From: Marinobacterium mangrovicola | GTDB lineage: Bacteria > Pseudomonadota > Gammaproteobacteria > Pseudomonadales > Balneatricaceae | Direction of reading: 5' to 3' | Assembly: GCF_004339595.1 (NCBI RefSeq) | Contig: NZ_SMFU01000014.1 | Span: 62,001 to 126,000, forward strand | Length of the DNA: 64,000 bases | Part shown: positions 26,710 through 36,303 of the stretch, piece after piece | Position numbering within the stretch: the first letter of the stretch is position 1 | How the letters are laid out: each line of letters starts with the position of its first letter | Position numbers and translations under genes: made by a program | The notes under the pieces: model-generated | The model's input: the letters and a program-made list of their open reading frames with translations, nothing else | What the model was told of the DNA's origin: nothing | Database searches by the model: none

Positions 26710-27169
26710 GGCTGGCACTTCCAAAATTGGGTGTTGGGTTTAGAGAAAGAAGGTGAACAAATTTATGGCGTCTCAGCCCGGCTTGGACCACACTTCAGTG
26801 TGGTTGACGATGGCCGACTTGCAACTTTTTTCGGCGACCGAATCTACCCGACTGGAAGCCTGAAATGCCATAGGTTTGCTCACGATCTCCCTCTGGATCT
26901 CGTGTAGTGCGAATTGTCATTTCAAGCACATTTTATAACTTACTTATTCGCGACGTGGAATTGTCTTAAAAACACCATTTGGGGCCTTTTTGACCACCCC
27001 TAGTCTCAAATAGAACGGGTTGGTGTCGTGAACAGAATATTGAATAACCCTACACAAAGGCAGGATTGCCCTCAGACACCTGAACACCACGGAGAACCGG
27101 GTATTGGGTCGTTAACGAGGGCCGCAAGGCGGCATGCAACCCAACTGTTATGATCGAGATACAGTACTG
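26710..27169. promoter_or_regulatory. gbcB-gbcA divergent control region
   Basis: About 460 bp without a gene. The 8-mer GAATTGTC is repeated at 26911-26918 and 26958-26965. TGAATAACCCTAC occurs at 27041-27053, close to the gbcA start. The latter differs at two positions from the segment GGAATTACCCTAC found upstream of fdhA. These are candidate sites for the GbdR activator, which is known to control gbc genes in Pseudomonas; direct evidence is lacking. Confidence 0.5.
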
Positions 27170-28435
27170 ATGAACCAGAACGATCTGCTTAACCTCAGCT
27201 ACGCGAGCCTGGACCAGGCTCGGGAAGAGATGACCGGTATGCTCAAAGAGCGCCGCCGTGACTATTCACTGCCGGCTCCTCTCTACAACGACCCCCATAT
27301 GTTCCGCCTGGATATGGAAGAGATCTTCCAGAAAGAGTGGCTGTTCGTTGGTATGACCAGCGAGATCCCCTCCAAGGGCGATTACTTCACTGTTGAAATC
27401 GGCCAGAACCCTGTTCTGATCGTACGTGACGCTGATGGCAGCGTGAATGCATTCCACAACACCTGCCGCCACCGCGGCTCGCGTGTTTGCACCGAACACC
27501 GTGGCAAGGTCGCCAACCTGGTTTGCCCTTACCACCAGTGGACCTACGACCTGAAAGGTAACCTGCTGTTCGCCGGTACCGAAATGGGCGAAGGTTTCGA
27601 TATGAAGCAGCACGGCCTGAAAAAGGCTCACTGCAAAGTCGGCGGTGGTTTCATCTACATCTGCCTGGGCAAAGAAGAGCCGGAAGGTGACTTCGACGAG
27701 TTCCTGGCAACTCTCGACGAGTACATGGAACCGTACGACGTTGAGAACACCAAGCTGGCCGTTGAATCCAACATGTACGAAAAGGCCAACTGGAAGCTGG
27801 TTCTGGAAAACAACCGCGAGTGCTACCACTGTGCGGGCAGCCACCCGGAACTGCTGAACACCATCCTGGAGTGGGACGACACCAACGACCCGCGCGCTCC
27901 GCAGGACTTCCTGGATCACTACGCCCGTCAGGCGGCTGAGTGGGACGCTGAAGGTATCCCGCACGAGCACAAGAGCTTCGGCGTACGTAACCGTATCGTC
28001 CGTATGCCGCTCAAGGAAGGCACCCAGGTAATGACCATCGATGGCGATCAGGCGTGCGACAAGCTGCTGGGCCGCATCAAGAACCGTCAGCTCGGCTCCA
28101 TGCGTATCCTGCACCTGCCGAACTCTTGGAACCACATGCAGAGCGATCACTTCATCGTCTTCCGTGTGCTGCCGATCTCCGCACAGGAGTCCATGGTCAC
28201 CACCAAGTGGTTCGTGCACAAAGATGCCGTTGAAGGCGTGGATTACAACCCTGAGCGCCTGCGCCAGGTTTGGGATGCCACCAACGACCAGGACCGCATC
28301 CTGGGCGAAGAAAACCAGCGCGGCATCAACTCTATCGGCTACCAGCCGGGCCCGTACTCCAAGACTTATGAGTTCGGCGTCATCAACTTCATGGACTGGT
28401 ACACCGATACCGCCCTGAAGAACCTCGAGAAGTAA
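27170..28435 (+). CDS. gbcA: Glycine betaine monooxygenase, Rieske oxygenase subunit
   Basis: 421 aa from the ATG at 27170; an ATG at 27134 would add 12 residues and cannot be excluded. The Rieske 2Fe-2S centre is C99-x-H101 and C119-x2-H122. The mononuclear iron site is in NNRECYHCAGSHPEL (His220, His225). The long match in style to Pseudomonas GbcA (KANWKLVLENNRECYH and LEWDD) makes the identification firm. With GbcB it removes one methyl group of glycine betaine as formaldehyde, giving dimethylglycine, the substrate of DgcAB encoded further right. Confidence 0.95.
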   Translation: MNQNDLLNLSYASLDQAREEMTGMLKERRRDYSLPAPLYNDPHMFRLDMEEIFQKEWLFVGMTSEIPSKGDYFTVEIGQNPVLIVRDADGSVNAFHNTCRHRGSRVCTEHRGKVANLVCPYHQWTYDLKGNLLFAGTEMGEGFDMKQHGLKKAHCKVGGGFIYICLGKEEPEGDFDEFLATLDEYMEPYDVENTKLAVESNMYEKANWKLVLENNRECYHCAGSHPELLNTILEWDDTNDPRAPQDFLDHYARQAAEWDAEGIPHEHKSFGVRNRIVRMPLKEGTQVMTIDGDQACDKLLGRIKNRQLGSMRILHLPNSWNHMQSDHFIVFRVLPISAQESMVTTKWFVHKDAVEGVDYNPERLRQVWDATNDQDRILGEENQRGINSIGYQPGPYSKTYEFGVINFMDWYTDTALKNLEK

Positions 28436-28449
28436 GCAAGTTCCAATGA

Positions 28450-28477
28450 AAAAGGCTGCCATCTGGCAGCCTTTTTT
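28450..28477. terminator. Rho-independent terminator between gbcA and the GntR regulator gene
   Basis: AAAGGCTGCC / GGCAGCCTTT with a 4-nt loop (ATCT), flanked by A and T runs. It sits between two converging genes and can serve both strands. Confidence 0.9.
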
Positions 28478-28535
28478 CTATCTGGCGTTTGCGTTCTGGA
28501 TAACGCCCTTAAACAGCGTTGAGATCCAGATCGCG

Positions 28536-29279
28536 TCAGGCGATATCGATCTGATAACGGAAGGTATCGGCAGAGCCTCTGGAGATACGGTACTCCAGCG
28601 GAGTCTTGTCATAGCCACTGGCCAGACGCTCGATCACCACAATCGGCTGACCGGCACTGATGCAAAGCTGCCCCGCCACTTTTTCGTCAGCGACATCGAC
28701 AACCAGCTCCTCATGAGCACTGGCGATCCGTTGCTCGCAGACCTCTTCATAGAACGGATAGAGCAGATTATCGAAAGCGGACAGTTCGATGGTCATCAGC
28801 GTGCTAAAGCGGCTTTCCGGTAACCAGATATCCTCATGGAACAGCACCCGACCGTTAGCCAGTCGCTGACGCTCCATATGGATCACTTTCTCCCCGGCAG
28901 CCAGACTCAGTGCATCGCGCACATCGCCAGAGGGCTTTTCACTACGCAGAGCCAAAACCCGACCTTCGGGCACTTCACGTACGCCCTCGCTGTTTTTCGT
29001 CTCCTGACGGAAAAAGCGCATAAAGGAGCTATCGAAATTGGGCCGGCGCACAAAAGTACCGCGCCCCTGACGTCTCTGCAGCAGACCGTCATTGACCAGC
29101 TCATCCACCGCTTTGCGCACGGTACCGGTGGCGATGCCGTAAGTTTTTGTCAGCTCCGCTTCAGTGGGAATCACCCCGCCCGGCAACCAGTCTCCAGCCG
29201 CAATGCGGGCCGCAATTTCATCTCTAAGACGTTGATATAAAGGCAGGCGTTCATCCTGACCCAACTGCATTGAACTCAT
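28536..29279 (-). CDS. GntR-family (HutC subgroup) transcriptional regulator
   Basis: 247 aa from the ATG at 29279, preceded by AAGGACAGC. The N-terminal winged helix contains PTEAELTKTYGIATGTVRKA and LLQRRQGRGTFVRRPN. The C-terminal UTRA-type ligand domain ends with LEYRISRGSADTFRYQIDI. HutC-type proteins repress nearby catabolic genes until a small ligand binds. It is divergent from an amidohydrolase and a carrier gene, with a palindrome in between, so these are its likely targets. The ligand is unknown. Confidence 0.9.
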   Translation of the reverse strand: MSSMQLGQDERLPLYQRLRDEIAARIAAGDWLPGGVIPTEAELTKTYGIATGTVRKAVDELVNDGLLQRRQGRGTFVRRPNFDSSFMRFFRQETKNSEGVREVPEGRVLALRSEKPSGDVRDALSLAAGEKVIHMERQRLANGRVLFHEDIWLPESRFSTLMTIELSAFDNLLYPFYEEVCEQRIASAHEELVVDVADEKVAGQLCISAGQPIVVIERLASGYDKTPLEYRISRGSADTFRYQIDIA

Positions 29280-29343
29280 TTTAGCTGTCCTTCTTACAAC
29301 ATAAGCACACTCTAATCCGGACAAATCCTGAGGTCTATATCTA

Positions 29344-29374
29344 TTGACAGTCTATTGGTCGAACTATATGTTCG
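29344..29374 (+). promoter_or_regulatory. Promoter with overlapping palindrome, probable GntR-regulator operator
   Basis: TTGACA (29344-29349) and TATGTT (29367-29372) are spaced 17 bp apart. The perfect palindrome CGAACTATATGTTCG (29360-29374) covers the -10 box. It lies between the divergent GntR regulator and the amidohydrolase gene, the usual place for a HutC-type operator. AT-rich repeats (CATATATATG) follow. Confidence 0.6.
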
Positions 29375-29468
29375 TCCAGTCATATATATGAATATATGTC
29401 ATAGAGAAGGCCCAGTCTCAGGAGTCATACCCGGGCCGAATAAGAAAATATAGAGGTAACCGCGCTAC

Positions 29469-30302
29469 ATGAATGACGTTACTAAACCCAGTATTGCAGG
29501 GGTGGATACTCACGCGCATATTTTCTGCCGTGACCTCCCGCTGGCCGCGAACCGTCGTTACGCCCCCGAGTACGACGCGCTTGTCGAGACCTATCTGAGC
29601 AACATCGATAGCTGCGGACTGTCCCATGGCGTCCTGATTCAGCCGAGCTTTCTTGGCACCGATAACAGCTTTATTGAAGCGGCTCTGCGCCAATATCCGG
29701 AACGCCTGCGTGCAGTGGCAGTCGTTGACCCGGAGATCTCCGACGCGGAACTGGATCGCCTGGATACCCTGGGTTTTGTCGGCATCCGCCTGAACCTGAT
29801 TGGTAAAGAGCTGGAAGATTTCAGCGCACCGCTCTGGCAACACCTGTTTTCCCGGTTGGCCCAACTCAACTGGCAGGTGGAGATTCAGCGCGGCTTCGAT
29901 GACCTTTACACCTTTGTGCCCGCCATTCTCGCCAGTGGCGTGAATGTGGTGATCGATCACTTTGGCCGCCCCGGTGGCGTGATCGATACAGGGCGCGCCG
30001 ACCACGCCAAATCGCTGGAGCTTTTTGCCAGTGAGCAGATGTGGATTAAACTCTCCGCCGCCTATCGTGCGGAGGCCGATCTCGAACAGGCCGGACAGAT
30101 GCTGGAGATCCTGAGAAAGACCATGGGCGGTATCGATCGCCTGGTCTGGGGCAGTGACTGGCCGAATACCCAGTTCGAGAACAGTACCAGCTACAAAGAG
30201 CAGTTCGCCTTTTTCACTTCACTGGTAACCGATGCACAGGAACAGCGCCGGATACTGGTCGATAACGCAATCAACCTTTTCCGATTCAATCAGACTGTTT
30301 GA
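29469..30302 (+). CDS. Amidohydrolase-family hydrolase (LigI/2-pyrone-dicarboxylate-lactonase-like)
   Basis: 277 aa TIM-barrel protein. The first strand ends with the metal/substrate motif DTHAHIF. VIDHFGRP (about residue 160) and WGSDWPNTQF near the C-terminus are the other hallmarks of the amidohydrolase-2 (PF04909) group, which includes lactonases and decarboxylases. It is transcribed away from the GntR regulator and 29 bp ahead of a MatC-like carrier, suggesting import and hydrolysis of one organic acid or lactone. The substrate cannot be deduced. Confidence 0.83.
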   Translation: MNDVTKPSIAGVDTHAHIFCRDLPLAANRRYAPEYDALVETYLSNIDSCGLSHGVLIQPSFLGTDNSFIEAALRQYPERLRAVAVVDPEISDAELDRLDTLGFVGIRLNLIGKELEDFSAPLWQHLFSRLAQLNWQVEIQRGFDDLYTFVPAILASGVNVVIDHFGRPGGVIDTGRADHAKSLELFASEQMWIKLSAAYRAEADLEQAGQMLEILRKTMGGIDRLVWGSDWPNTQFENSTSYKEQFAFFTSLVTDAQEQRRILVDNAINLFRFNQTV

Positions 30303-30331
30303 TCCGAAAACAATAACTTAGGGTTACAAGT

Positions 30332-31633
30332 ATGATGAGCTTGATTGTGGTGGGGGCTATCGTCCTCGCCATCGCACTGGGCTACAAAACGCGGATCAAT
30401 ATTGGTCTGTTCGCTATCGCTTTCGCTTACCTGATCGGCTGCTTCGCCATGGGCATGTCGCCGAACGAGGTGATCAAACTCTGGCCGCTGAAGATCTTCT
30501 TTATCATCTTCTCGGTGTCGCTGTTCTACAGTTTCGCGATTATCAACGGTACGCTGGAAAAACTCTCCGAGCACCTGCTCTACAGCTGCCGGAAATTCCC
30601 CCATTTTCTGCCGTTCGCGATCTTCTTCAGCTCTACGCTGATCTCTGCCCTCGGCGCCGGTTACTACACCGTACTCGCCTTCATGGCGCCGCTGACGCTG
30701 CTGGTCTGCCAGCGCACCGGCATGAGCATGATCGTTGGCGCCATGTCGGTGAACTACGGCGCCCTGGCGGGTGCGAACTTCGTCTCCAGCCAGAGCGGTA
30801 TCATCTTCCGTACACTGATGATGGGCGCCGGCTTCTCCGAGGAAGACGCCTTTATCAACGCCCTGGGGATCTTTATCTCCACAGCCGTCATTCCTCTGCT
30901 GGTCATCACAGGCCTTGTCTTCCTGACCGGTCATGCGAAGACGATGAAAGAATCCGGCTTTAGCATCGACAAGCCGCGTGCGTTTGATTCGAAGCAGAAA
31001 ACCACGCTGACTCTGACCCTGGTGATGATGCTGCTGGTGCTGGCGGCGCCGATCTCTGCGATCCTGATGCCAGATAACGAGACCATCACCTTCATCAACT
31101 CCAAGATCAACATCGGCCTGGTGGCCAGCATCTTCTCGGTGCTCGCGCTGATGCTGAAACTGGGTGATGAGCGCAAGGCGATCGCGTCCCTGCCGTGGAG
31201 CACCCTGATCATGATCTGTGGTGTCGGTATGCTGATCTCCATCGCCATCAAGGCAGGCGCCATTGATCAGCTGTCCAGCTGGATCGGCACCAACATCCCG
31301 TCTGCGCTGGTACCGGTCGCCTTCGGCGTGGTCGGCGCGCTGATGTCGCTGTTCGCGAGCACCCTGGGCGTGGTGACGCCGGCCCTGTTCCCGATCGTGC
31401 CGTCCATCGCCGCGAACCTGGGTATCGATCCGATGATCATCTTTATCTGTATCGTGGTGGGCGCTCAGGCAACCTCTATTTCGCCCTTCTCTTCCGGCGG
31501 CAGCCTTATTCTTGGCGCCTGCCCGAGCGACGAGAACCGCAGGGATCTATTCCCGCAACTGCTGTTCCGCGCCGCGCCTCTCGGTTTTGCTGTGGCACTG
31601 TTGTACAACTTGGCGATCACCTTCGTGCTGTAA
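30332..31633 (+). CDS. MatC-like/IT-superfamily organic-anion carrier
   Basis: 433 aa, highly hydrophobic, about 12 membrane helices. The layout (TRINIGLFAIAFAYLIGCFA at the start and VVGAQATSISPFSSGGSLIL near the end) resembles the MatC dicarboxylate carriers of the ion-transporter superfamily. It probably takes up a small carboxylate for the amidohydrolase encoded just upstream. No TRAP-type partner subunits lie beside it. A strong terminator follows. Confidence 0.75.
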   Translation: MMSLIVVGAIVLAIALGYKTRINIGLFAIAFAYLIGCFAMGMSPNEVIKLWPLKIFFIIFSVSLFYSFAIINGTLEKLSEHLLYSCRKFPHFLPFAIFFSSTLISALGAGYYTVLAFMAPLTLLVCQRTGMSMIVGAMSVNYGALAGANFVSSQSGIIFRTLMMGAGFSEEDAFINALGIFISTAVIPLLVITGLVFLTGHAKTMKESGFSIDKPRAFDSKQKTTLTLTLVMMLLVLAAPISAILMPDNETITFINSKINIGLVASIFSVLALMLKLGDERKAIASLPWSTLIMICGVGMLISIAIKAGAIDQLSSWIGTNIPSALVPVAFGVVGALMSLFASTLGVVTPALFPIVPSIAANLGIDPMIIFICIVVGAQATSISPFSSGGSLILGACPSDENRRDLFPQLLFRAAPLGFAVALLYNLAITFVL

Positions 31634-31665
31634 GATTTGGGGTAAACCGTCGTTGTACATCCTTT

Positions 31666-31691
31666 GGCCGCTCTATGAGCGGCCTTTTTTT
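31666..31691 (+). terminator. Rho-independent terminator after the MatC-like gene
   Basis: An 8-bp perfect stem GGCCGCTC / GAGCGGCC with a 3-nt loop and eight Ts. Confidence 0.93.
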
Positions 31692-31725
31692 GTAGCGCCG
31701 GGTATCGCCTTGAAGAACGAAAAAC

Positions 31726-33090
31726 TCAGTCAGCGAAATGGATAATCCTGTTTCGCCCGCTTTGCTTCGCCTCGTAAAGTGCCCGGTCTGCCTTGATGGC
31801 CAGGGCATCGAAGTCATCCTCATCACTGTACCTAACGGCAACCCCGATACTGACCGTGGCATCGATCAGCTCACCGCTCTCCAGTATCAACGGGCTTTCC
31901 TCAAACGAGGCACGAATTCTCGCCGCCACCCGATTCGCGCCATCCGCAGGCAAGTCACGCAGCACGACCATGAACTCCTCTCCCCCCATGCGGCAGAAAG
32001 CATCATCCGGGCGCAGGCATCGCCGTGCTATCTCGACAAAATGCTTCAACACCCTGTCACCGACCGGATGGCCATGGTTATCGTTGATTGACTTGAAATG
32101 GTCGAGGTCGATCATCAACAGCGTCATCGACTCGGGTTGCTCATCCTCACCCTGCACCAGGTTATAGAGCGCTCGCCGGGTCAGCGTACCGGTCAGCTCA
32201 TCATGGTTGGAGGCGTATTCCAGATCCCGCAGCCGGGAGCGGTTGCAGTGGATATAGCAGGACAGAATGATCGGCACGAGCGCGACCATCGCCACAGTCA
32301 CCCGCAGGGAGATCACGTTCAACCAGTAGGAGATCTGCTGATCCGGATCGATATAGCCGTTGGACAGCGAGATCAGCGTCCAGACACAGTAGACCAGCGT
32401 GATCAACGCGGTACTGAACACGCTGTACGCAAAGGCGCACCAGAGCAAGCCGATCAGCGGAACGGCAATAACCCCCGGACCACTGATGGTCATCGCCAGC
32501 AGACAAAGCGCGATCACAGACACACCGGGAAGCAGACTGAGAAGATTCATGCGCGCCAGACAGGCCTTTATTGCCCCACTACTTAGCGCGCTGAAGGCCG
32601 GCGCGACGATAAACAGCGGCAGAAAAACGACATAGTTCACAAACTCGGTGACTAACCAGTAGGTGAAGCCATCAGCGACACTGCCATCGAACAGCAGAGG
32701 GTTGGCATACATGCCAAACAGCCCCGCCGCCACCGCTGCGGCCAGAGCCACCGGTGCAATACTCAACACATCGACAACATCCTTGACCGGGTACAGCGCC
32801 AGCCGCCAGCGTCGCGCCACGATCAACCCGGCCATCACGCTGAAGATATTGCCGGTGTTCAACACCAGAGCCTTGATCACACTGCTGCCCGTTATCAGAT
32901 CGGCCACAACCATCGCCAGCCCCGACCAGAGCCAGAAGCCGCTTCTAGCAAGCTGGGGGTTGCGGAGCATTAAACCAAGGATCAGGGAATTCGCGGGCCA
33001 GAGATCGGCCAGGTAACCGGAGGGGCGACTAAAAATACCGATGAGCGCGATAGCGAATACGGCCAAGACAAGAGGGAAGGTTTTTTTCAT
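31726..33090 (-). CDS. Diguanylate cyclase with MASE1-type membrane sensor
   Basis: 454 aa. The N-terminal 270 residues contain about eight membrane helices of the MASE1 kind (for example LWPANSLILGLMLRN). The C-terminal GGDEF domain has MMIDLDHFKSINDNHGHPVG and the active signature GGEEF. An allosteric RxxD inhibition site (RPDD) lies five residues before it. All catalytic features for making cyclic-di-GMP are therefore intact, with product feedback. It is a single gene converging on the MatC-like gene; the signal is unknown. Confidence 0.92.
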   Translation of the reverse strand: MKKTFPLVLAVFAIALIGIFSRPSGYLADLWPANSLILGLMLRNPQLARSGFWLWSGLAMVVADLITGSSVIKALVLNTGNIFSVMAGLIVARRWRLALYPVKDVVDVLSIAPVALAAAVAAGLFGMYANPLLFDGSVADGFTYWLVTEFVNYVVFLPLFIVAPAFSALSSGAIKACLARMNLLSLLPGVSVIALCLLAMTISGPGVIAVPLIGLLWCAFAYSVFSTALITLVYCVWTLISLSNGYIDPDQQISYWLNVISLRVTVAMVALVPIILSCYIHCNRSRLRDLEYASNHDELTGTLTRRALYNLVQGEDEQPESMTLLMIDLDHFKSINDNHGHPVGDRVLKHFVEIARRCLRPDDAFCRMGGEEFMVVLRDLPADGANRVAARIRASFEESPLILESGELIDATVSIGVAVRYSDEDDFDALAIKADRALYEAKQSGRNRIIHFAD

Positions 33091-33235
33091 TATGTCAGGT
33101 CTTTTTCTCGCCTGTATGTCTGACTATAGAGCCATATCTATTCCGCGCTTTTCAAGCGGGAATCGCCTTTTACACCGTCCCCGCGCGCAAAAATGCATTT
33201 TTTGAGCATCTACGGAATCGATGCCGACGCCAAAA

Positions 33236-33263
33236 AGAAAAAACGCCGCAAATGCGGCGTTGA
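33236..33263 (-). terminator. Rho-independent terminator of the TRAP operon
   Basis: On the minus strand AACGCCGCA / TGCGGCGTT pair around a 2-nt loop and are followed by a T-rich run (TTTTTTC...TTTTT). It lies 26 bp past the DctM-type stop. Confidence 0.9.
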
Positions 33264-33288
33264 TCAGAGCATCCGGAGTGCACTCTAC

Positions 33289-34587
33289 TCAGACAAAACC
33301 CAGCAGGCGCGGCAGGAACAGGGAAAGTTCCGGCACAAAGGTGGTTACCATCATCACCGGCAGGCCGACAAAGGCCATCAGACCCAGTGCAGGCATCACG
33401 GTTTTATGGATCGACACCTTACCGATGCGGCACGCCATATAGAGTATCGGCGCCACCGGCGGACTGTTCGCTCCGATCACCACGGAGCAAGCGACGATGG
33501 AAGCGAAGTGCACCGGATGCACACCGGTATCGACCATCAACGGCAGGAACAGCGGTGCCACCACCACGGTGACCGATACATCATCCATGATCATGCCGGC
33601 GAGGATCAGGAACAGGTTCACCGCGATCAGAATCAGTAGCGGATTCTCGATCATGGTGCGCACCAGCTCGGTCAGATCCTGAGGAATCCGCTCAAACGCC
33701 AGAATGCGTCCGATCATGAAGCTGAACAGCAGAATCAGAATCACGGTACCGGTGGTCTCGGCAGCCGCAACCACCCCACGGGCGAAGCTCTTGAGGTTCA
33801 GATCCTTGTAGATAAAGAAGCCGATCATCATCGCCGCAAAGGCCGCCACAGCAGCCGCTTCGGTAGGCGTGAAGACACCGCCGTAGATACCACCGAGAAT
33901 AATGATCGGCAGCGATAGCGCCGGGAAAGCACGGATAGTCGCGCGCCCCTTGCCCGGCAGCTGCTCGAGCCCATCATTGGCAGCGCTGCTGACTTCCTCG
34001 AAGAAACGGCCAACACTGAAGCGGTTGGCGATAATCAGCCCGATAATCAACAGAATCGCCGGCCCAACCGATGCGGCAAAGCAGGCCGCCACCGACTGCC
34101 GGGTGACCACGGCAAACAGAATCATGGTGATTGAGGGCGGGATCAGAATCCCCAATAGCGAGGAGATCCCCAGCAGCGCCGATGAGTAAGCGCGCGGATA
34201 GCCACGCTGCTCCAGCGGGCCGATCATGATCGTACCGATAGAGGCTACAGCAGCGGTTGCGGTACCAGCGATAGCACCGAAAATACCGGACGCCATCACC
34301 ATGGAGGCCCCCATACCACCGCGCCGCTTGCCGATCATCACCTCGATAAAGTCCACCAGACGCTTGGCGATACCGCCGCTCTGCATCATGTAGCCGGTCA
34401 GAACAAACAACGGCAGCGCGATAAGGATAACGGAGTCAACCGAACGATAGCCCTGCAACATCAGGGTGTTCAGGTTGGCATCAAAGGCGTAGACCAGGTA
34501 TGCCAGCACGCCGGCAAACGACCAGGCCACCGGAACGCCGATGATCATCAGCACCAGCAGGATGCCAATTGCGATCAAACCTTCCAT
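33289..34587 (-). CDS. TRAP transporter large permease (DctM type)
   Basis: 432 aa with about 12 membrane helices. It shows typical DctM text: LLGISSLLGILIPPSITMIL and GIYGGVFTPTEAAAVAAF. It is the sodium-coupled transport subunit, working with the small subunit 1 bp upstream and the periplasmic protein at 35234-36241. Its substrate is set by the binding protein and is unknown. Confidence 0.93.
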   Translation of the reverse strand: MEGLIAIGILLVLMIIGVPVAWSFAGVLAYLVYAFDANLNTLMLQGYRSVDSVILIALPLFVLTGYMMQSGGIAKRLVDFIEVMIGKRRGGMGASMVMASGIFGAIAGTATAAVASIGTIMIGPLEQRGYPRAYSSALLGISSLLGILIPPSITMILFAVVTRQSVAACFAASVGPAILLIIGLIIANRFSVGRFFEEVSSAANDGLEQLPGKGRATIRAFPALSLPIIILGGIYGGVFTPTEAAAVAAFAAMMIGFFIYKDLNLKSFARGVVAAAETTGTVILILLFSFMIGRILAFERIPQDLTELVRTMIENPLLILIAVNLFLILAGMIMDDVSVTVVVAPLFLPLMVDTGVHPVHFASIVACSVVIGANSPPVAPILYMACRIGKVSIHKTVMPALGLMAFVGLPVMMVTTFVPELSLFLPRLLGFV

Positions 34588-34588
34588 C

Positions 34589-35098
34589 TCAATGCCCCCC
34601 TTTCAGTCGTTTGATACCAGTCAGTGCGCAGATAACATCGCGCAGCGCGTAACAGCTGCAGCCCACCGCCGCGAGCATGATCGATGCCTGGGGCAACCAG
34701 AGCGGAATCCCCATACCCGGTGTCGACTGCGGACGCCGCATCCCCCAGGCCAGCATGCGATACGCCAGTACCACGAAGAACAGACAGATGATGAAGGTAA
34801 TCAGTGAAATCAGCGCTTTGTGCATCAGCTTCAGGCGTTGATCCGTGATCTGAAGCTCCACAAAGTCGACGACGAGATGCTCATTACGCCTGCTCGCGAT
34901 CAAACCTCCGAGCATGTACAACCACATCCCGAACAGCATGATCAGCTCAAGCAACCCGACGACTGACCAGCCAAATACATAGCGCGCCAGCACCAGAAAC
35001 AACATCAGACCCACCACGAGTATGCTGGCCAGAAACGCTGCCGCTTCCAGCAACCAGCCCACGCGGTTATCAAGTCCGGAAAAAAGTCTGCCGATCAT
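34589..35098 (-). CDS. TRAP transporter small permease (DctQ type)
   Basis: 169 aa with four predicted membrane helices and the family segment ARYVFGWSVVGLLELIMLFG. It forms the membrane complex with the DctM-type subunit encoded 1 bp downstream. A perfect GC-rich hairpin (35125-35139, GCCCGC/GCGGGC) lies in the 135-bp gap after the binding-protein gene. In TRAP operons such hairpins often keep binding-protein mRNA more abundant than that of the membrane subunits. Confidence 0.92.
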   Translation of the reverse strand: MIGRLFSGLDNRVGWLLEAAAFLASILVVGLMLFLVLARYVFGWSVVGLLELIMLFGMWLYMLGGLIASRRNEHLVVDFVELQITDQRLKLMHKALISLITFIICLFFVVLAYRMLAWGMRRPQSTPGMGIPLWLPQASIMLAAVGCSCYALRDVICALTGIKRLKGGH

Positions 35099-35124
35099 TT
35101 TTTCTCCAGCCTATGAACGAACCA

Positions 35125-35139
35125 GCCCGCAAAGCGGGC
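35125..35139 (-). terminator. Intercistronic hairpin between TRAP binding-protein and permease genes
   Basis: GCCCGC-AAA-GCGGGC perfect stem, extended by flanking CC/GG pairs, with no T-run. It probably stabilises the upstream message or reduces read-through rather than terminating fully. Confidence 0.45.
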
Positions 35140-35233
35140 CGGTGAGTTAAAACAACGAGTAAAAACAACAACTTATAATTAGATAGTACTAATATTTCTC
35201 GCTATTGCTTACTCGCTATAACAGTTACCCCGC

Positions 35234-36241
35234 TTACAGCGGAGACGCGTTCGCGCGGATCGTTTCCATGATCTCAGAGCCGATCTCTTCTTCCATCTGC
35301 GGCCATACCTTTTCACGGGCAGCCTTGGCGAACTCGCGGATCTGCTCATCAGTCGGCTCGAAGTATTCCATGCCCTCTTCCTGAGCCTTGGCGATGTAGT
35401 ACTCGTCCTGCTCTTTAGCCGCCTTGAACTGATCGTTCATGATCTCTTCAGCCGCTTCAGCAACGACTTTCTGCTCTTCTTCGCTCATGCTGTCCCAGGT
35501 ATCCAGGTTCATGGACAGAACGCCGGTCATGAAGAAGTGCTTGGTCTGTACGTAGTAATCCAGGGAGTCACGGAAGTACTCGTAGTCCCAGTAGATAACG
35601 TTACCGGCTTCACCGTCGACAACGCCGGTCTGCAGTGCGGTATACACTTCACCCCAGTCGATAGCCGCGGTCTGGTAACCCAGAGCCTGCATGGTCTGCG
35701 GAGCCGGGAAAACGGTCATGGTACGGACTTTCAGGCCTTCGGCATCTTCGATGTTCAGCGCGTATTTGCCGCGCGAACCAACACCGTTAAAGCCTTCCGG
35801 CCAGGGACCGAAGAACTTCAGGCCGATATCGCTCCAGATACCGCCCAGCATGTTGTTGACCCAGCCGCCCGGGCTGTAGGCTTTCAGCGCTTCGTCCCAG
35901 GACAGGGTCATGTAAGGGGTGTAGATAACACCGATACGCTTGTCGTAAGACGTCATCGGCCAGTTCAGCATCACGTCCACGTCACCCGCCACGTGCAGGT
36001 CGAATACCTCCTGCTGTCCGCCCAGTTCGTTCTGGTAGAACACGCGGGTTTCGATTTCGCCACCGGACTTCTCTTCGATCAGCTTGCCCCACTTCTCCAG
36101 CGCGTTGCCCGCCGGAGAACCCTTGGTACCGGAGTCGGTCGCCAGTTTCAGGGTCAGTGCGTTGGCACCGGTGCTGGTCAGCATGGCCGCAGTGGCAACC
36201 GCTGCCGCGAGGGCTTTCAGGCTAAAGCCTTTGGATTTCAT
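35234..36241 (-). CDS. TRAP transporter periplasmic binding protein (DctP type)
   Basis: 335 aa with a signal peptide (MKSKGFSLKALAAAVATAAM..., cleavage near ANA|L). The conserved arginine region expected for carboxylate binding in DctP proteins is in EGLKVRTMTVFPAPQTMQAL, followed by VVDGEAGNVIYWDYEYF. Ligands of this family are usually organic acids. The location inside a betaine catabolic region suggests a related solute, but the sequence does not prove it. First gene of the dctP-dctQ-dctM unit. Confidence 0.9.
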   Translation of the reverse strand: MKSKGFSLKALAAAVATAAMLTSTGANALTLKLATDSGTKGSPAGNALEKWGKLIEEKSGGEIETRVFYQNELGGQQEVFDLHVAGDVDVMLNWPMTSYDKRIGVIYTPYMTLSWDEALKAYSPGGWVNNMLGGIWSDIGLKFFGPWPEGFNGVGSRGKYALNIEDAEGLKVRTMTVFPAPQTMQALGYQTAAIDWGEVYTALQTGVVDGEAGNVIYWDYEYFRDSLDYYVQTKHFFMTGVLSMNLDTWDSMSEEEQKVVAEAAEEIMNDQFKAAKEQDEYYIAKAQEEGMEYFEPTDEQIREFAKAAREKVWPQMEEEIGSEIMETIRANASPL

Positions 36242-36303
36242 AGATCTTGTCCCCTTACTTCAATCGTTGGTGGTTGGCGCGGGCGCAGCGGCCCGCGCCG
36301 TTC

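Noticed and set aside
27266-28462. 398-codon minus-strand frame opposite gbcA
   Set aside because: gbcA has all catalytic motifs; the reverse frame is a codon-use shadow.
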